From Cryptomeria japonica (Eukaryota; Streptophyta; Pinopsida; Cupressales; Cupressaceae): DNA of 64,000 nucleotides. The notes below the pieces were generated by a model. The model had not been told where the DNA came from and did not search any database. It saw only the letters and a list, made by a program, of their open reading frames with translations. The DNA lies in the NCBI RefSeq assembly GCF_030272615.1, contig NC_081413.1:144372476-144436475 (forward strand), read 5' to 3'. A program made the position numbers and the translations under genes. Below are positions 31,641 through 40,393 of the stretch, one piece after another. Position 1 is the first letter of the stretch. Each line of letters begins with the position of its first letter.

Positions 31641-32038
31641 TGGATTAGGAAGGCAGATCAAAATGTTGATGAGACTATTTCTTCATCGATAGAATAGAGT
31701 AACCCTCCACTGGTAGGAGAATCTTCATCCAGTTGAGAAGTAACCCTTTGTGGGTATTGTAGCAAATTGAATATCATGCAGATTACCCTCGGTCAATGGT
31801 GAGAAGATAGATTTCTTCTTTACTGGGAGATGTGTCAAGTTTTCACTTAACCGACGAGCATTTAATGCGGTTGGTAAGAGAAAAGTCATTATAAATCATC
31901 AGATTTCCCTCATTTTTGATTCACCGAGCATTCAAATTAGCAGAGAGCGCGAAAAAGAGCAAAGGCATTCAAGGCAAAGGTGTGAAGCGATTTCTTTCAA
32001 GCACTCAGATATTTTCAGGCAGCTAAAGGTATTTTTCA
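31641..32038 (+). other. Non-coding gap between ORF1 and ORF2 of B1
   Basis: About 400 bases with no frame worth calling, in the same place as the gap in A1 and A2 and with shared words (AGAGCGCGAAAAAGAGCAAA, GGCATTCAAGG). Confidence 0.45.
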
Positions 32039-35000
32039 ATGGCTTCTTCTTCTGCTCTCGAGTTTATTGTGAACCCTACTATTGTGGAAAATGTAAACGC
32101 CCTAGGCCCGTGTTTAAAATAATTCCTGAAGTAGCTAAGCAAGATGATTCCATAGGGGCATTTTCAAAAATTCCTAAAGGTGTAGCATTTGCTGAAGACC
32201 CTAGGATATATATACATTGCAACATTTAAAAATTAGGTTATGAGGAATTATTGAAAATGTTTAGAATGATAATTTGTGATGAAAATGGCACTGTTAAACC
32301 TAAACACAAGATTGTGGAGACTTCAGGTTTTGTTGAAATATTGAATATCCCTAAATTTTTGTAAGAAGTAGTGAGAATTTTCCTAAGTAGAGCACATGGA
32401 GAATTTCTATGGTTGGATTCTATCTGCAAAATAACCCAACAAGCAATTAGGGCAGTAACTGATTTACCCTCAACCGACAGTAGACCTGACAAAACAAGAA
32501 AGATCCTAACAAAAAAGTAATGAACCTAACAAGAGCAACATCAGACAGTAGATAACTAAGAGTGAATGATATCAAAGACATCAATGTGAGATTCATAAGT
32601 ATGGTGTTAGGTTACAAGACTACACATGCAAACATGCTTAATTCAGTTTCTAGTCTTTGCATTAATAGTAATTATGAAATGGTTAACAACAATGCAATGA
32701 TAGATGTGTGTGAATGGCTGAAAGATGAACTCATTGATAATTTGAAAAAGATTAAAGGAGATAAGAAAGGGACATTTCTCTTTGGTAATCTTTTAGTATG
32801 CTTAATGTTGTATTTCACTAAGGAAATCCCCAATATAGGACTGAAAGACTTTTGTTATAACATACCGGTAGGAAAACAATTACAGGAAGATTTTACCGGC
32901 ATGGGAACTACAAAAGACAACAACATAACTGAATACTTTAAAGCTTTTCAAGCTAAAATGAAAACTAGAGAAACTACCACAGAGTGTAGTGGACAAATAT
33001 GCCAAAGAAATTTGTTTTGTCATCAAGAAGGATGAGACATGGATGGAAGCTGTACTTCCTCGAACCATCTGGGTGACTAAAATGGGTTATGAGGTAGATC
33101 TCAATATTATTGAGACTTGTGTAAAAGCTTTGTTAGATGCACCAAGAGAACCAATAGAACAAGTTTTTGGTAGTGCTAAAACTATTGAAAGTGGTGTAAA
33201 AACAATGAAGCAAAGAAAGAAAAGAGAAAAGTACATTAGGGATGCTTCGAAGAAAGTACAGGAAATCAAAGAAAATGACATGAACTTCATTGGGATAATG
33301 ACTAGTGAGCTTGAAGGACTGCAACCGGAGGCACACATTTCACCGGTTGGCACATCTTCTGATAGTGAGATACCAACAAAATTCAAAAGAGTTGAGAGGA
33401 AGAGAAAACCTTCACTGGTACCCTCTCCTTCACCCAAAAGAACAAGGACCTTGAGGAAGAAACAATAGGCAGTAAGGGAACCGACCAAGAAACTAACTCC
33501 CAAGAAGAAATAGAAACCAGTCATACCTTCATTAGATGATTTGTTAAATGAAATAACTGATGATGGAAATTTGGCTAATGTGAGTAAATTGTACAATTCA
33601 TTTAATGACTTTGACAAGGAAAGCATTGAGAACAATATTATCTTACGCTTGGACATATATAAGAAAGTCTTAATTGAAGTTGTGGATGATTTACCAAATG
33701 AATTGTATAGAAGATTAGATGTAAAAAGGATTGCAGTGATGGAATTGGATAAGAAACTAAAAGTTGAAAAACTTCTAGCTGTACATCTGGTAAACTCAAA
33801 AGAGGAAATTGATAATTTGATTTGTGAGGCTAATAGATCCGTTTTTGCTAGTGGTCACCTGTAAGTAAGTTTGATAGCAGGTAGAGTAAATGAGATTGCA
33901 AAGGAGACTGCTGATAAATGGGATATATTTTTTGTGGAAAAAGAAAAACAAGAGGAATTGAACTGACCAAAGAAGACATTCAAAGTATATCAGAAGGATA
34001 AGGATAAGGGCAAAGGAAAGATTGATGGAATTCAAAATATCAGGATTACTGTTAATTTACCGCCACCTTTAGATATTGCACAGATACATACTGATGATCC
34101 ACCGGTTACTGACACTGAAGGTGTCACATAGGATGACACTAATCCTGAATTTGAAATACTTTTTACCATGAATGTGGATACTCAAGAAGTGAATATTGTT
34201 GTGGATAAGGACATTACAGTGGTTAAGGATGATAATGTTGACAACATTGCTGAGAAACCGGTAGAGACTATTGAGGTTGAGATCCCAACAGAGAAACCAT
34301 CAGATATAGGAAAATTTACTAAAGGAAAAGATGCTAACACAAGGCCACCTGAGACAGAGATACCGACAGTTGAGAAACCTACAGAGGCAGAGGTACATAT
34401 TGAGGTAGAGAAACCGGTAATCACTGAGACACCCAAACCATTAGACAAACCCTTTCTAGTTGAAATGCAAACTCAGACTGATCCACCAGAGGTAAACACA
34501 AGCAAAATGGTTACAAATTTTGGAAGCACAGAGGTAATTAAGGTAATTAGTGAGACATCCGACACTTCATCAAGTGAATTCAAACCTACAAATGTAACAG
34601 AGGTACTCCTAGACTCAATCAAAAAGATAACAGTTGTAATGCATTGGCCTACAAGGCAATTGATGACACCTTACCCATACTGAAGTTGATTGCACCAAAT
34701 TGTAACATTGATCACATCAAGGATTCTATAGGAAAATTGGACACACTATCAAAATTTATCACTGATAATGTAATAACCATTGATAAGGTGAATGAGGACA
34801 CCTTCAAAGAGAAAGTTGAAAAGGAGAAGGATAAATTCTTTGAAGATACAATAAAGAAGTGCACAAAACACCTAGATACACTATTACCAGCATTGAACTC
34901 TACGATTTTGGAATACAAGGAACTTTACAGGGAAACATGCAAACCCCATCTTTTGATTAAGGACATAGAAAAGGAGATCAACAAAGTACATAAAGAAATA

Positions 35001-35366
35001 GATGACATAGATGATAACATAACTGGCTCATCCGACCACATATCAGTTTTTGAGCAAGAAATGGCAGGCTTTGCAGAAAAACTAGAGAAACTTGAGAAAG
35101 AAAAGGTAAGGATTAAGTCTAATGCTAGAGAACTTAAATATAAACTTGGTCCTAAGTTGGACAATCTTATCTTTCTAAGAAATGAAATCTCTAAGGCATT
35201 ACTTCAAGGAGAGCGATCACCGGAAGAGCACATGCATCATCTCACCAACACGATCCAACAGATTGAGGCAACCCTGACCGACAACAAAAGATTCATGCAG
35301 AGTCTAAACTTGGTTTTAGCAGATATCTTTCAGATTGTAACCAACCGGTTACAGACCTTAAGGTGA
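32039..35366 (+). pseudogene. ORF2 of B1, large protein of unknown function
   Basis: ATG 32039 gives MASSSALEFIVNPTIVENVN, matching the MASSS start of the C copies. Blocks in order: GAFSKIPKGVAFAEDPRIYI-HC, HGEFLWLDS, DVCEWLKDELIDNLKKIKGD, KKGTFLFGNLLVCLMLYF, RTIWVTKMGYEVDLNIIETC, a basic segment with KFKRVERKRKPS, LNEITDDGNLANVSKLYNSF, LDIYKKVLIEVVDDLPNELY, a Val/Glu/Pro-rich linker of repeated EKP words (about 34160-34480), and a C-terminal coiled coil (EIDDIDDNITGSSDHISVFE, LEKLEKEKVRIKS) to TGA 35364. Stops and shifts near 32130, 33467, 33863 and 34680. About 1,100 codons. Confidence 0.72.
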
Positions 35367-35402
35367 AATTTTTACACTCGTTTGAAAATTTTTGACAACC
35401 TT

Positions 35403-35567
35403 TGTCATTGATATCAAAGGGGGAGTGGAGAGAGAAAAATACTTATTCAGAGGAGATAATTTGCTTAGGGGGAACACATCTTTTTGGTAACTTTTTTTTG
35501 GACTTCAGTTTTGGAACAGTTTTTGGACTTTTCTCATGAGTGTTGCCATCAATGCCAAAGGGGGAGA
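35403..35567 (+). other. Second purine box and polypurine tract of B1
   Basis: TGTCATTGATATC and AAAGGGGGAG at 35403-35425; TGTTGCCATCAATGCC and AAAGGGGGAGA at 35557-35567, one base before the LTR. Confidence 0.78.
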
Positions 35568-35568
35568 T

Positions 35569-36393
35569 TGTTGGCATTCTACACTCTTATGAGAATAGTT
35601 GATGTTGTCATTGATGACAACCATTTGGCAACCTTCTGGCATTCATTTGGTAAGCCACCAACAATTACCGGTACCAACAATAGACATCTACATACACCAA
35701 CATACACTTCATTGACAACGGCAACAATGCATATCGACACCCCAACCGTCAGGGAATAAACTTTTGTTTATTATATTTTAATGTAATTATCTTTTGTAAA
35801 GCCAACATGGTACATTATAATAGACTCATATATGTATGAGATCTTGTAAGTCATTTTGTAATGAAGGATGGAATCTATGAATGAGAGAGTAAGAAAATAA
35901 GGAAAAGGAAGGATGTTATATGCGAATGCATAAGGCAAATTTTGTATAAGGTTTTGGTTGTAGAATGAGCTTAAACCGGTACTGAATATGGCATAGTTGA
36001 TGCTGATTTGAAGCAGTACATTGTATTGGATTTCATAATCCACTTTTGTAGTCAGTGTGACTCTTATTGAGCAGTGAGCTCTAGGCTGTTGGCCTTCCTG
36101 CATGTGCAGGCCCCTCATTGTAAGTAATATTTATTCATTGGCCAGTGAGTGAATATTGTGGGTCACAAATCCCACCGAGGTTTTTCCCACACTGGGTTTC
36201 CTCATTAAATATCTTTTGTTGTCATGTGTTCTCTATGATGTCTCTGTTACTCTTATTTTCTGCATTAATTCTTATTTACCGGTACACTGTTTTGGGATGC
36301 AAAGTTCTTAATAAGGTTAAATATTCTGCTAACCGGCTAGATACTAATTCACCCCCCGTCTCAGTATCTTTGGGACTGTCATTAATCCTAACA
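35569..36393 (+). repeat. 3' LTR of B1
   Basis: TGTTGGCATTCTACACTC to TTAATCCTAACA. Contains a perfect U3 palindrome GTTGTCATTGATGACAAC (35604-35621) that has mutated in the 5' LTR, and the R-region hairpin (36097-36110). Confidence 0.85.
36339..36369 (+). other. U5 C-loop hairpin, B1 3' LTR
   Basis: AGATACTAA / TCAGTATCT, eight pairs and one A·C. The 5' LTR has AGATACTGA with TCAGTAGCT, so each LTR repairs the mismatch of the other and the founder stem was AGATACTGA / TCAGTATCT. Confidence 0.75.
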
Positions 36394-36398
36394 TCTAC

Positions 36399-37014
36399 AT
36401 CTACAACCAGTAAGCAAGACTGTAAAGCTTTATATGCAAAAGAATTAGAAGATATGAAGAGAGAAGATGATGAGTTTGAGAAACTTGAGGCACTATTCGC
36501 TAGAAGAGTACCGAAAGGACCGGTAGGAAGTAAGTATGAAGGAAAAGAACCTTTTAAATGTTCTGCATGTAATAAGATTGATCATTTTACATCTAGATGT
36601 CCTGAAAGAAATTCAAGATTTGAAGAAAGAGTTAAAAGATCATTTAAGCCTAACCCTAGATATCAAAACAAGTATAGATTCAAGAAAAACAGAGACAAAT
36701 CATGCTACATAGTGGATGAGGAAGGCATTATTGATTTAGATGATGAACTGACAGAAGACTATGCAAGTGGATCTAACAATGGGAAGGAATAGGTATTCTT
36801 GGCTATCAAGGAAGATGATCTGACATTGGAAGATAATGTACCTGAGGAGAAGGCATTTGCTGCTAAAATTGATGACAATGATGAATGGGTAATTGACAGT
36901 GATTTTTCACATCATATGACTGGAGATAAAGGGAAGTTTCTATCTTTGCAAGAATTTTATGGTAGACTAGTTAGATTTGGAGATGACAAGAGATGTATGA
37001 TCAAAGGAAAATGA
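36399..37014 (+). pseudogene. Cop1 gag zinc knuckle and protease
   Basis: Resumes Cop1 gag after B1: STTSKQDCKALYAKELED, RRVPKGPVG, then a knuckle CSACNKIDHFTSRC. After an acidic linker and a stop at 36790 comes the aspartic protease, DEWVIDSDFSHHMTGDKG: the usual active site DSG reads DSD here, with SHHMT preserved. Ends at a stop at 37012-37014. Confidence 0.78.
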
Positions 37015-37910
37015 ACTATATCATTGGATGGTAAGAACAATACTGACAATGTTTATTATGTTGAAGGTTTGAATCATAATATTTTGAGTGTAGGACAATT
37101 GGTAGATAAGGGATTTTAATTACAGTTCAAGGATGAAAAATGCAAAATCATTAACATATTTGGCTTGGAGATTGCAACTGGTAGACAAACAAAAGGTAAC
37201 ATATTTCATTTGAACTCCGGTGAGAAGACATGTTTGATTACATAGATTGATGAAAGTTGGTTATGGCATAAAAGGTTGTGTCATGTGAATTTTGATTGCA
37301 TTGTGAAGATCAGTTCAACTAAGGTTGTTAGAGATATACCTAAGATTATGAAGCCCTATAATCCAATATGTAAAGAATATCAAATGGGTAAACAGGTTAG
37401 AACCTCTTTTAGGAGTATACAAGATAAATCAAATCATGTTCTTGATCTTATTAATATTGATTTGTGTGGCCCTGCTAGAGTTAAAAGTTTTCATGGTGAT
37501 AGATATTTCATGCTAATCATTGATGATTATTCTAGAATGATGTGGGTTACTTTTTTGAGAGAAAAATCTGAAGAATTTGAAAAGTTTAAAATCTTTAAGG
37601 GTAAAGTGGAAACTAAGATAGGATTGAAGATTAAATGTTTGAGATCAGATCATGGTGGAGAATTCACATCCGATGAGTTTAATAACTTTTGTGACAAGCA
37701 TGGTATAAGAAGATAATTTTTTGCTCCCCAGACACCTCAACAGAATGGAGTTGTGGAAAGGAAGAACAAAAATATCTCGGATGTTGCTAGAACAATTATG
37801 ATGGAAGCTAATCTACCCCATATCTACTGGAGAGAAGCAATGAGTACAACGGTTTATACATTCAACAATACATATCAAAGGAGAAACCGGTAAGACACCT
37901 TATGAATTAT
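37015..37910 (+). pseudogene. Cop1 integrase
   Basis: VEGLNHNILSVGQLVDKGF leads in. The zinc domain reads WLWHKRLCHVNFDCIV...CKEYQMGK, the last Cys replaced by Tyr. The core has DLINIDLCGPA (first Asp), LRSDHGGEFTSDEF (second Asp) and TPQQNGVVERKN (Glu), so the DDE triad is present. Stops near 37120, 37243 and 37714; the frame is lost near 37890. It would insert element DNA into the genome. Confidence 0.8.
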
Positions 37911-38013
37911 GGTTTGGCAATACACCTACAATTAAGTATTTTAGAGTTTTTGGTAGTAAATGTTATATCAGGAGAGATGATACTATATATGTCAAACCAA
38001 ATATGCTAAGGAA

Positions 38014-38790
38014 TTGTTGAAGAAATTTGGTATGGGAGATTCTAAACCGGTAAGTACACCTATGGTTATAAGTGAGAAATTGACAAGAAAAGATGTTTTT
38101 GCATTGGTAAATCCTACAAGATACAAATCTACGATTGGAGGTCTACTTTATTTGACTCAGACTAGGCCTGACATTATGAATGTTGTTTGTATTGTTTCAA
38201 GATTTAAGAGTGATCCTAGAGAAAATCATGAGATGGCGGTGAAAAGTATTTTTAGATACTTGCAAGGTACATCAAAATATGGCTTATGGTACCCTAAGGA
38301 TGATAACTTTACTTTATGTGCATATATAGATGCTGATTGGGTTGGAGATGTTGATGACCAAAAAAGTACTTCCGGTGGAGCTTTCTTTCTTGGAAAGAAG
38401 TTGGTTTCATGGATCAATAAGAAACAGTCATGTACTTCTTTATCTACTGCTGAAGCTGAAAATGTTGCTGTTGCTACCAACTGTACATGAGTTTTATGGA
38501 TGAAGAAAATGTTGAAGGATATAAAGGTGGATTGTGATGCACCGGTAGTTATTCATTGTGATAACTCTGCTGCTATTGATATATCAAAGAATTTGGTATT
38601 TCATTCTAAGACAAAGCATATATCTATCAAGTATAACTTTTTGAATGAGAAGGTGGAAGCAAATGAAGTTAGACTGGTTTATGTGAACACTAAAGAATAG
38701 ATTGCAGACATTTTCACTAAACCTTTATCAAAGGAATCATTTGAGTACCTGAGAGACAGATTGGGGGTTTCTATCCCTCTGGTAGAGACT
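38014..38790 (+). pseudogene. Cop1 RNase H after an RT deletion
   Basis: Picks up at KKFGMGDSKPVSTPM, the link between RT and RNase H, then GGLLYLTQTRPDIMNVV, AYIDADWVGDVDDQKSTSGG, SLSTAEAENVAVA, VIHCDNSAAIDISKN, TKHISIKYNFLNEKV and IADIFTKPL. All copia RNase H blocks are present. The RT, including its VDD motif, is missing: sequence jumps from the end of integrase (about 37985) to this point, whereas Cop2 has more than 1 kb between the same landmarks. Confidence 0.8.
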
Positions 38791-38869
38791 TGGCTAATGC
38801 GATTTGGCATCAGTCCGACATGCGTTATAAGAGATACTATTCATTTTGACACTGATGTGGGATGCTACT

Positions 38870-39174
38870 ACTCAAGGGGAGTAATCCTCTTTGAGATTCT
38901 GAGGCTTATGTTTTTTCTTTAATATTTCTGTCAGATTTTTGGCATTGATGTCAAAGGGGGAGAGATAGTGATGTGAAAAAGATAAAGAAAGTGAAAAAGA
39001 AAAATAAAGAGGGAGAGATATTGTTCAAAGGGGGAGAAATATGAAAAGGGAGAGATATTGATATTCAGAGATATATATTGTTGGTTGTCTTCCACAAGGG
39101 GAGACTTGTTTGGCATTTCTTGGTACTTAGATGCTTTTCACATCTAGTGTTGCCATCAATGCCAAAGGGGGAGA
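38870..39174 (+). other. Purine-run cluster ending in the polypurine tract, Cop1
   Basis: Seven purine runs of the AAGGGGGAG type lie in 305 bases: near 38873, 38951, 39009, 39026, 39046, 39098, and the true tract at 39164-39174. The second is preceded by GGCATTGATGTC and the last by TGTTGCCATCAATGCC. Confidence 0.7.
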
Positions 39175-39175
39175 T

Positions 39176-40393
39176 TGTTGGCCATTTGGTGGAATTGATT
39201 ATGTGTTGCATTGATGTTTTATCATTGATGTCAACACTAGCTATTCAAATACTTTACTGGCACCCTTCTAGTCCCAGTAGGATAAGTGGTTTCTGGTTAA
39301 CTTGGATCCCGCATGATCTGGTAGACTCCAGTATAGTCTGGTGATGGAATTGGCTTGTTCATAATACGTATACTCATGTTTGGTCAGTTGGTTTTGGTAT
39401 GGAGATTGGATGCTATCTTGCTTTCTTAGAAGATTGGTTTCTGGTTCTGGTGAGGGTTTCACCAACAGAGATTTTGGTGGAGATCTTTGATGAATTGTAT
39501 AAGTGGTGTTGGTGCAGCTTTTGATGGAGGTTTAGGATGTTGTTGGTGATCGTGTTCGAGACTTGGCATTTGGAGATCATTGTTGAAGCGTGTGGACCTA
39601 TTCTTGGTCTCGGTTGATCTAGGTTATGGACCAACATTAATGTAATGTGTGGATAGGACCTATTGATGTATTTCTGAGATGTCTTATGTGTTAATATTAC
39701 TTGTTTGGTCTAAGGCCGATATGGTTTGTAATTATGTAATCAGTTTATTGTCTGGCGGCCGACTTGATTGTTTATGGTTGAGGGTTTGTATATATAGATG
39801 TAATATCTTATTGTAGATCATCATGGTTTATGTAAAAGGTCATGGTCAAGGGATGTAAAGTGTGAATAATGTAGTATCATTCAGGCAGAGGAGTTGGTCG
39901 ATCATTGGAGATCGAATTGGGTTTATGTAAGAGGATTTAGTCCCCCGATATTGAGCTTAATCGAAACTGTACTAAGGCATAGGAGATGCTATCTTTTGTA
40001 GTTCAACACTTCTCTGAATTGTAGTCTGGATTTATATGTAGTCAGTGAGGCTCTTTTTGTGATGAGCAGTGTGGTCTAGCTGTTGGCCTTGTTGCAAGTG
40101 CAGGCCCCTTCATTTTAATCCACATACTTATTGCTGAAGTATTATCTGACTATGGGTAGGCTTCCCACCGTGGTTTTTCCCTTTACCGGGTTTTCCACTT
40201 ACAAATCTTGGTCTCATGTGGATGGTATTTATTCTGTGACTATTATTTATGCTTAATTGGTTTATCTGTTATTTTTGTATTATTGTTGTGGGTTCCAGTA
40301 TTAAAGTTTAAATTGCTAATGCTTCATGTAATCTGTGAATACTAATTCACCTACCCCTCTCGGTTGTCTTCTGGTTATTTGAATTGTTTAACA
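39176..40393 (+). repeat. 3' LTR of Cop1
   Basis: TGTTGGCCATTTGG to TTGTTTAACA. Contains TATATATAG (39789-39797) and the block GTGG-TTTTTCCC-TTTACCGGGT. Its C-loop hairpin (about 40338-40375) is eroded, unlike the 5' copy. Confidence 0.83.
39789..39797 (+). promoter_or_regulatory. Likely TATA box, Cop1 3' LTR
   Basis: TATATATAG, the counterpart of 28388-28396. Confidence 0.45.

Larger units (their letters stand above)
29739..36393 (+). mobile_element. B1: complete non-autonomous LTR retrotransposon inside Cop1 gag
   Basis: 6,655 bases with LTRs of 824 and 825 bases. Flanks are TCTAT (29734-29738) and TCTAC (36394-36398), a 5-bp duplication with one later change. Interior: primer site, ORF1 with four decayed knuckles, ORF2, purine boxes; no pol domain. 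ORF2 aligns block by block with A1, A2 and C, but LTRs and much of ORF1 differ, so it is a separate family of the same lineage. By nesting it is younger than Cop1, which is younger than the C array. A hand count gives roughly 50-55 differences between the two LTRs. Confidence 0.85.
27789..40393 (+). mobile_element. Cop1: Ty1/copia element, complete ends, split by B1, RT deleted
   Basis: 12,605 bases including B1, about 5.95 kb without it. LTRs of 1,203 and 1,218 bases, flanked by AAAAT at 27784-27788 and 40394-40398. Interior order gag, protease, integrase, RNase H is Ty1/copia. The reverse transcriptase is missing through a deletion near 37985, and stops occur throughout, so the copy is dead. 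It interrupts ORF2 of C array unit 3 and is itself host to B1. Confidence 0.85.

Noticed and set aside
33087-33656. 189-codon minus-strand ORF
   Set aside because: It lies opposite ORF2 of B1, whose blocks align with A1, A2 and C; the minus reading is Ser/Phe-rich antisense noise.
36145-36470. ORF that begins in the B1 3' LTR and runs into Cop1 gag
   Set aside because: The first ~80 codons are LTR R/U5 sequence; only the part after 36398 is Cop1 gag. The fusion is produced by the insertion.
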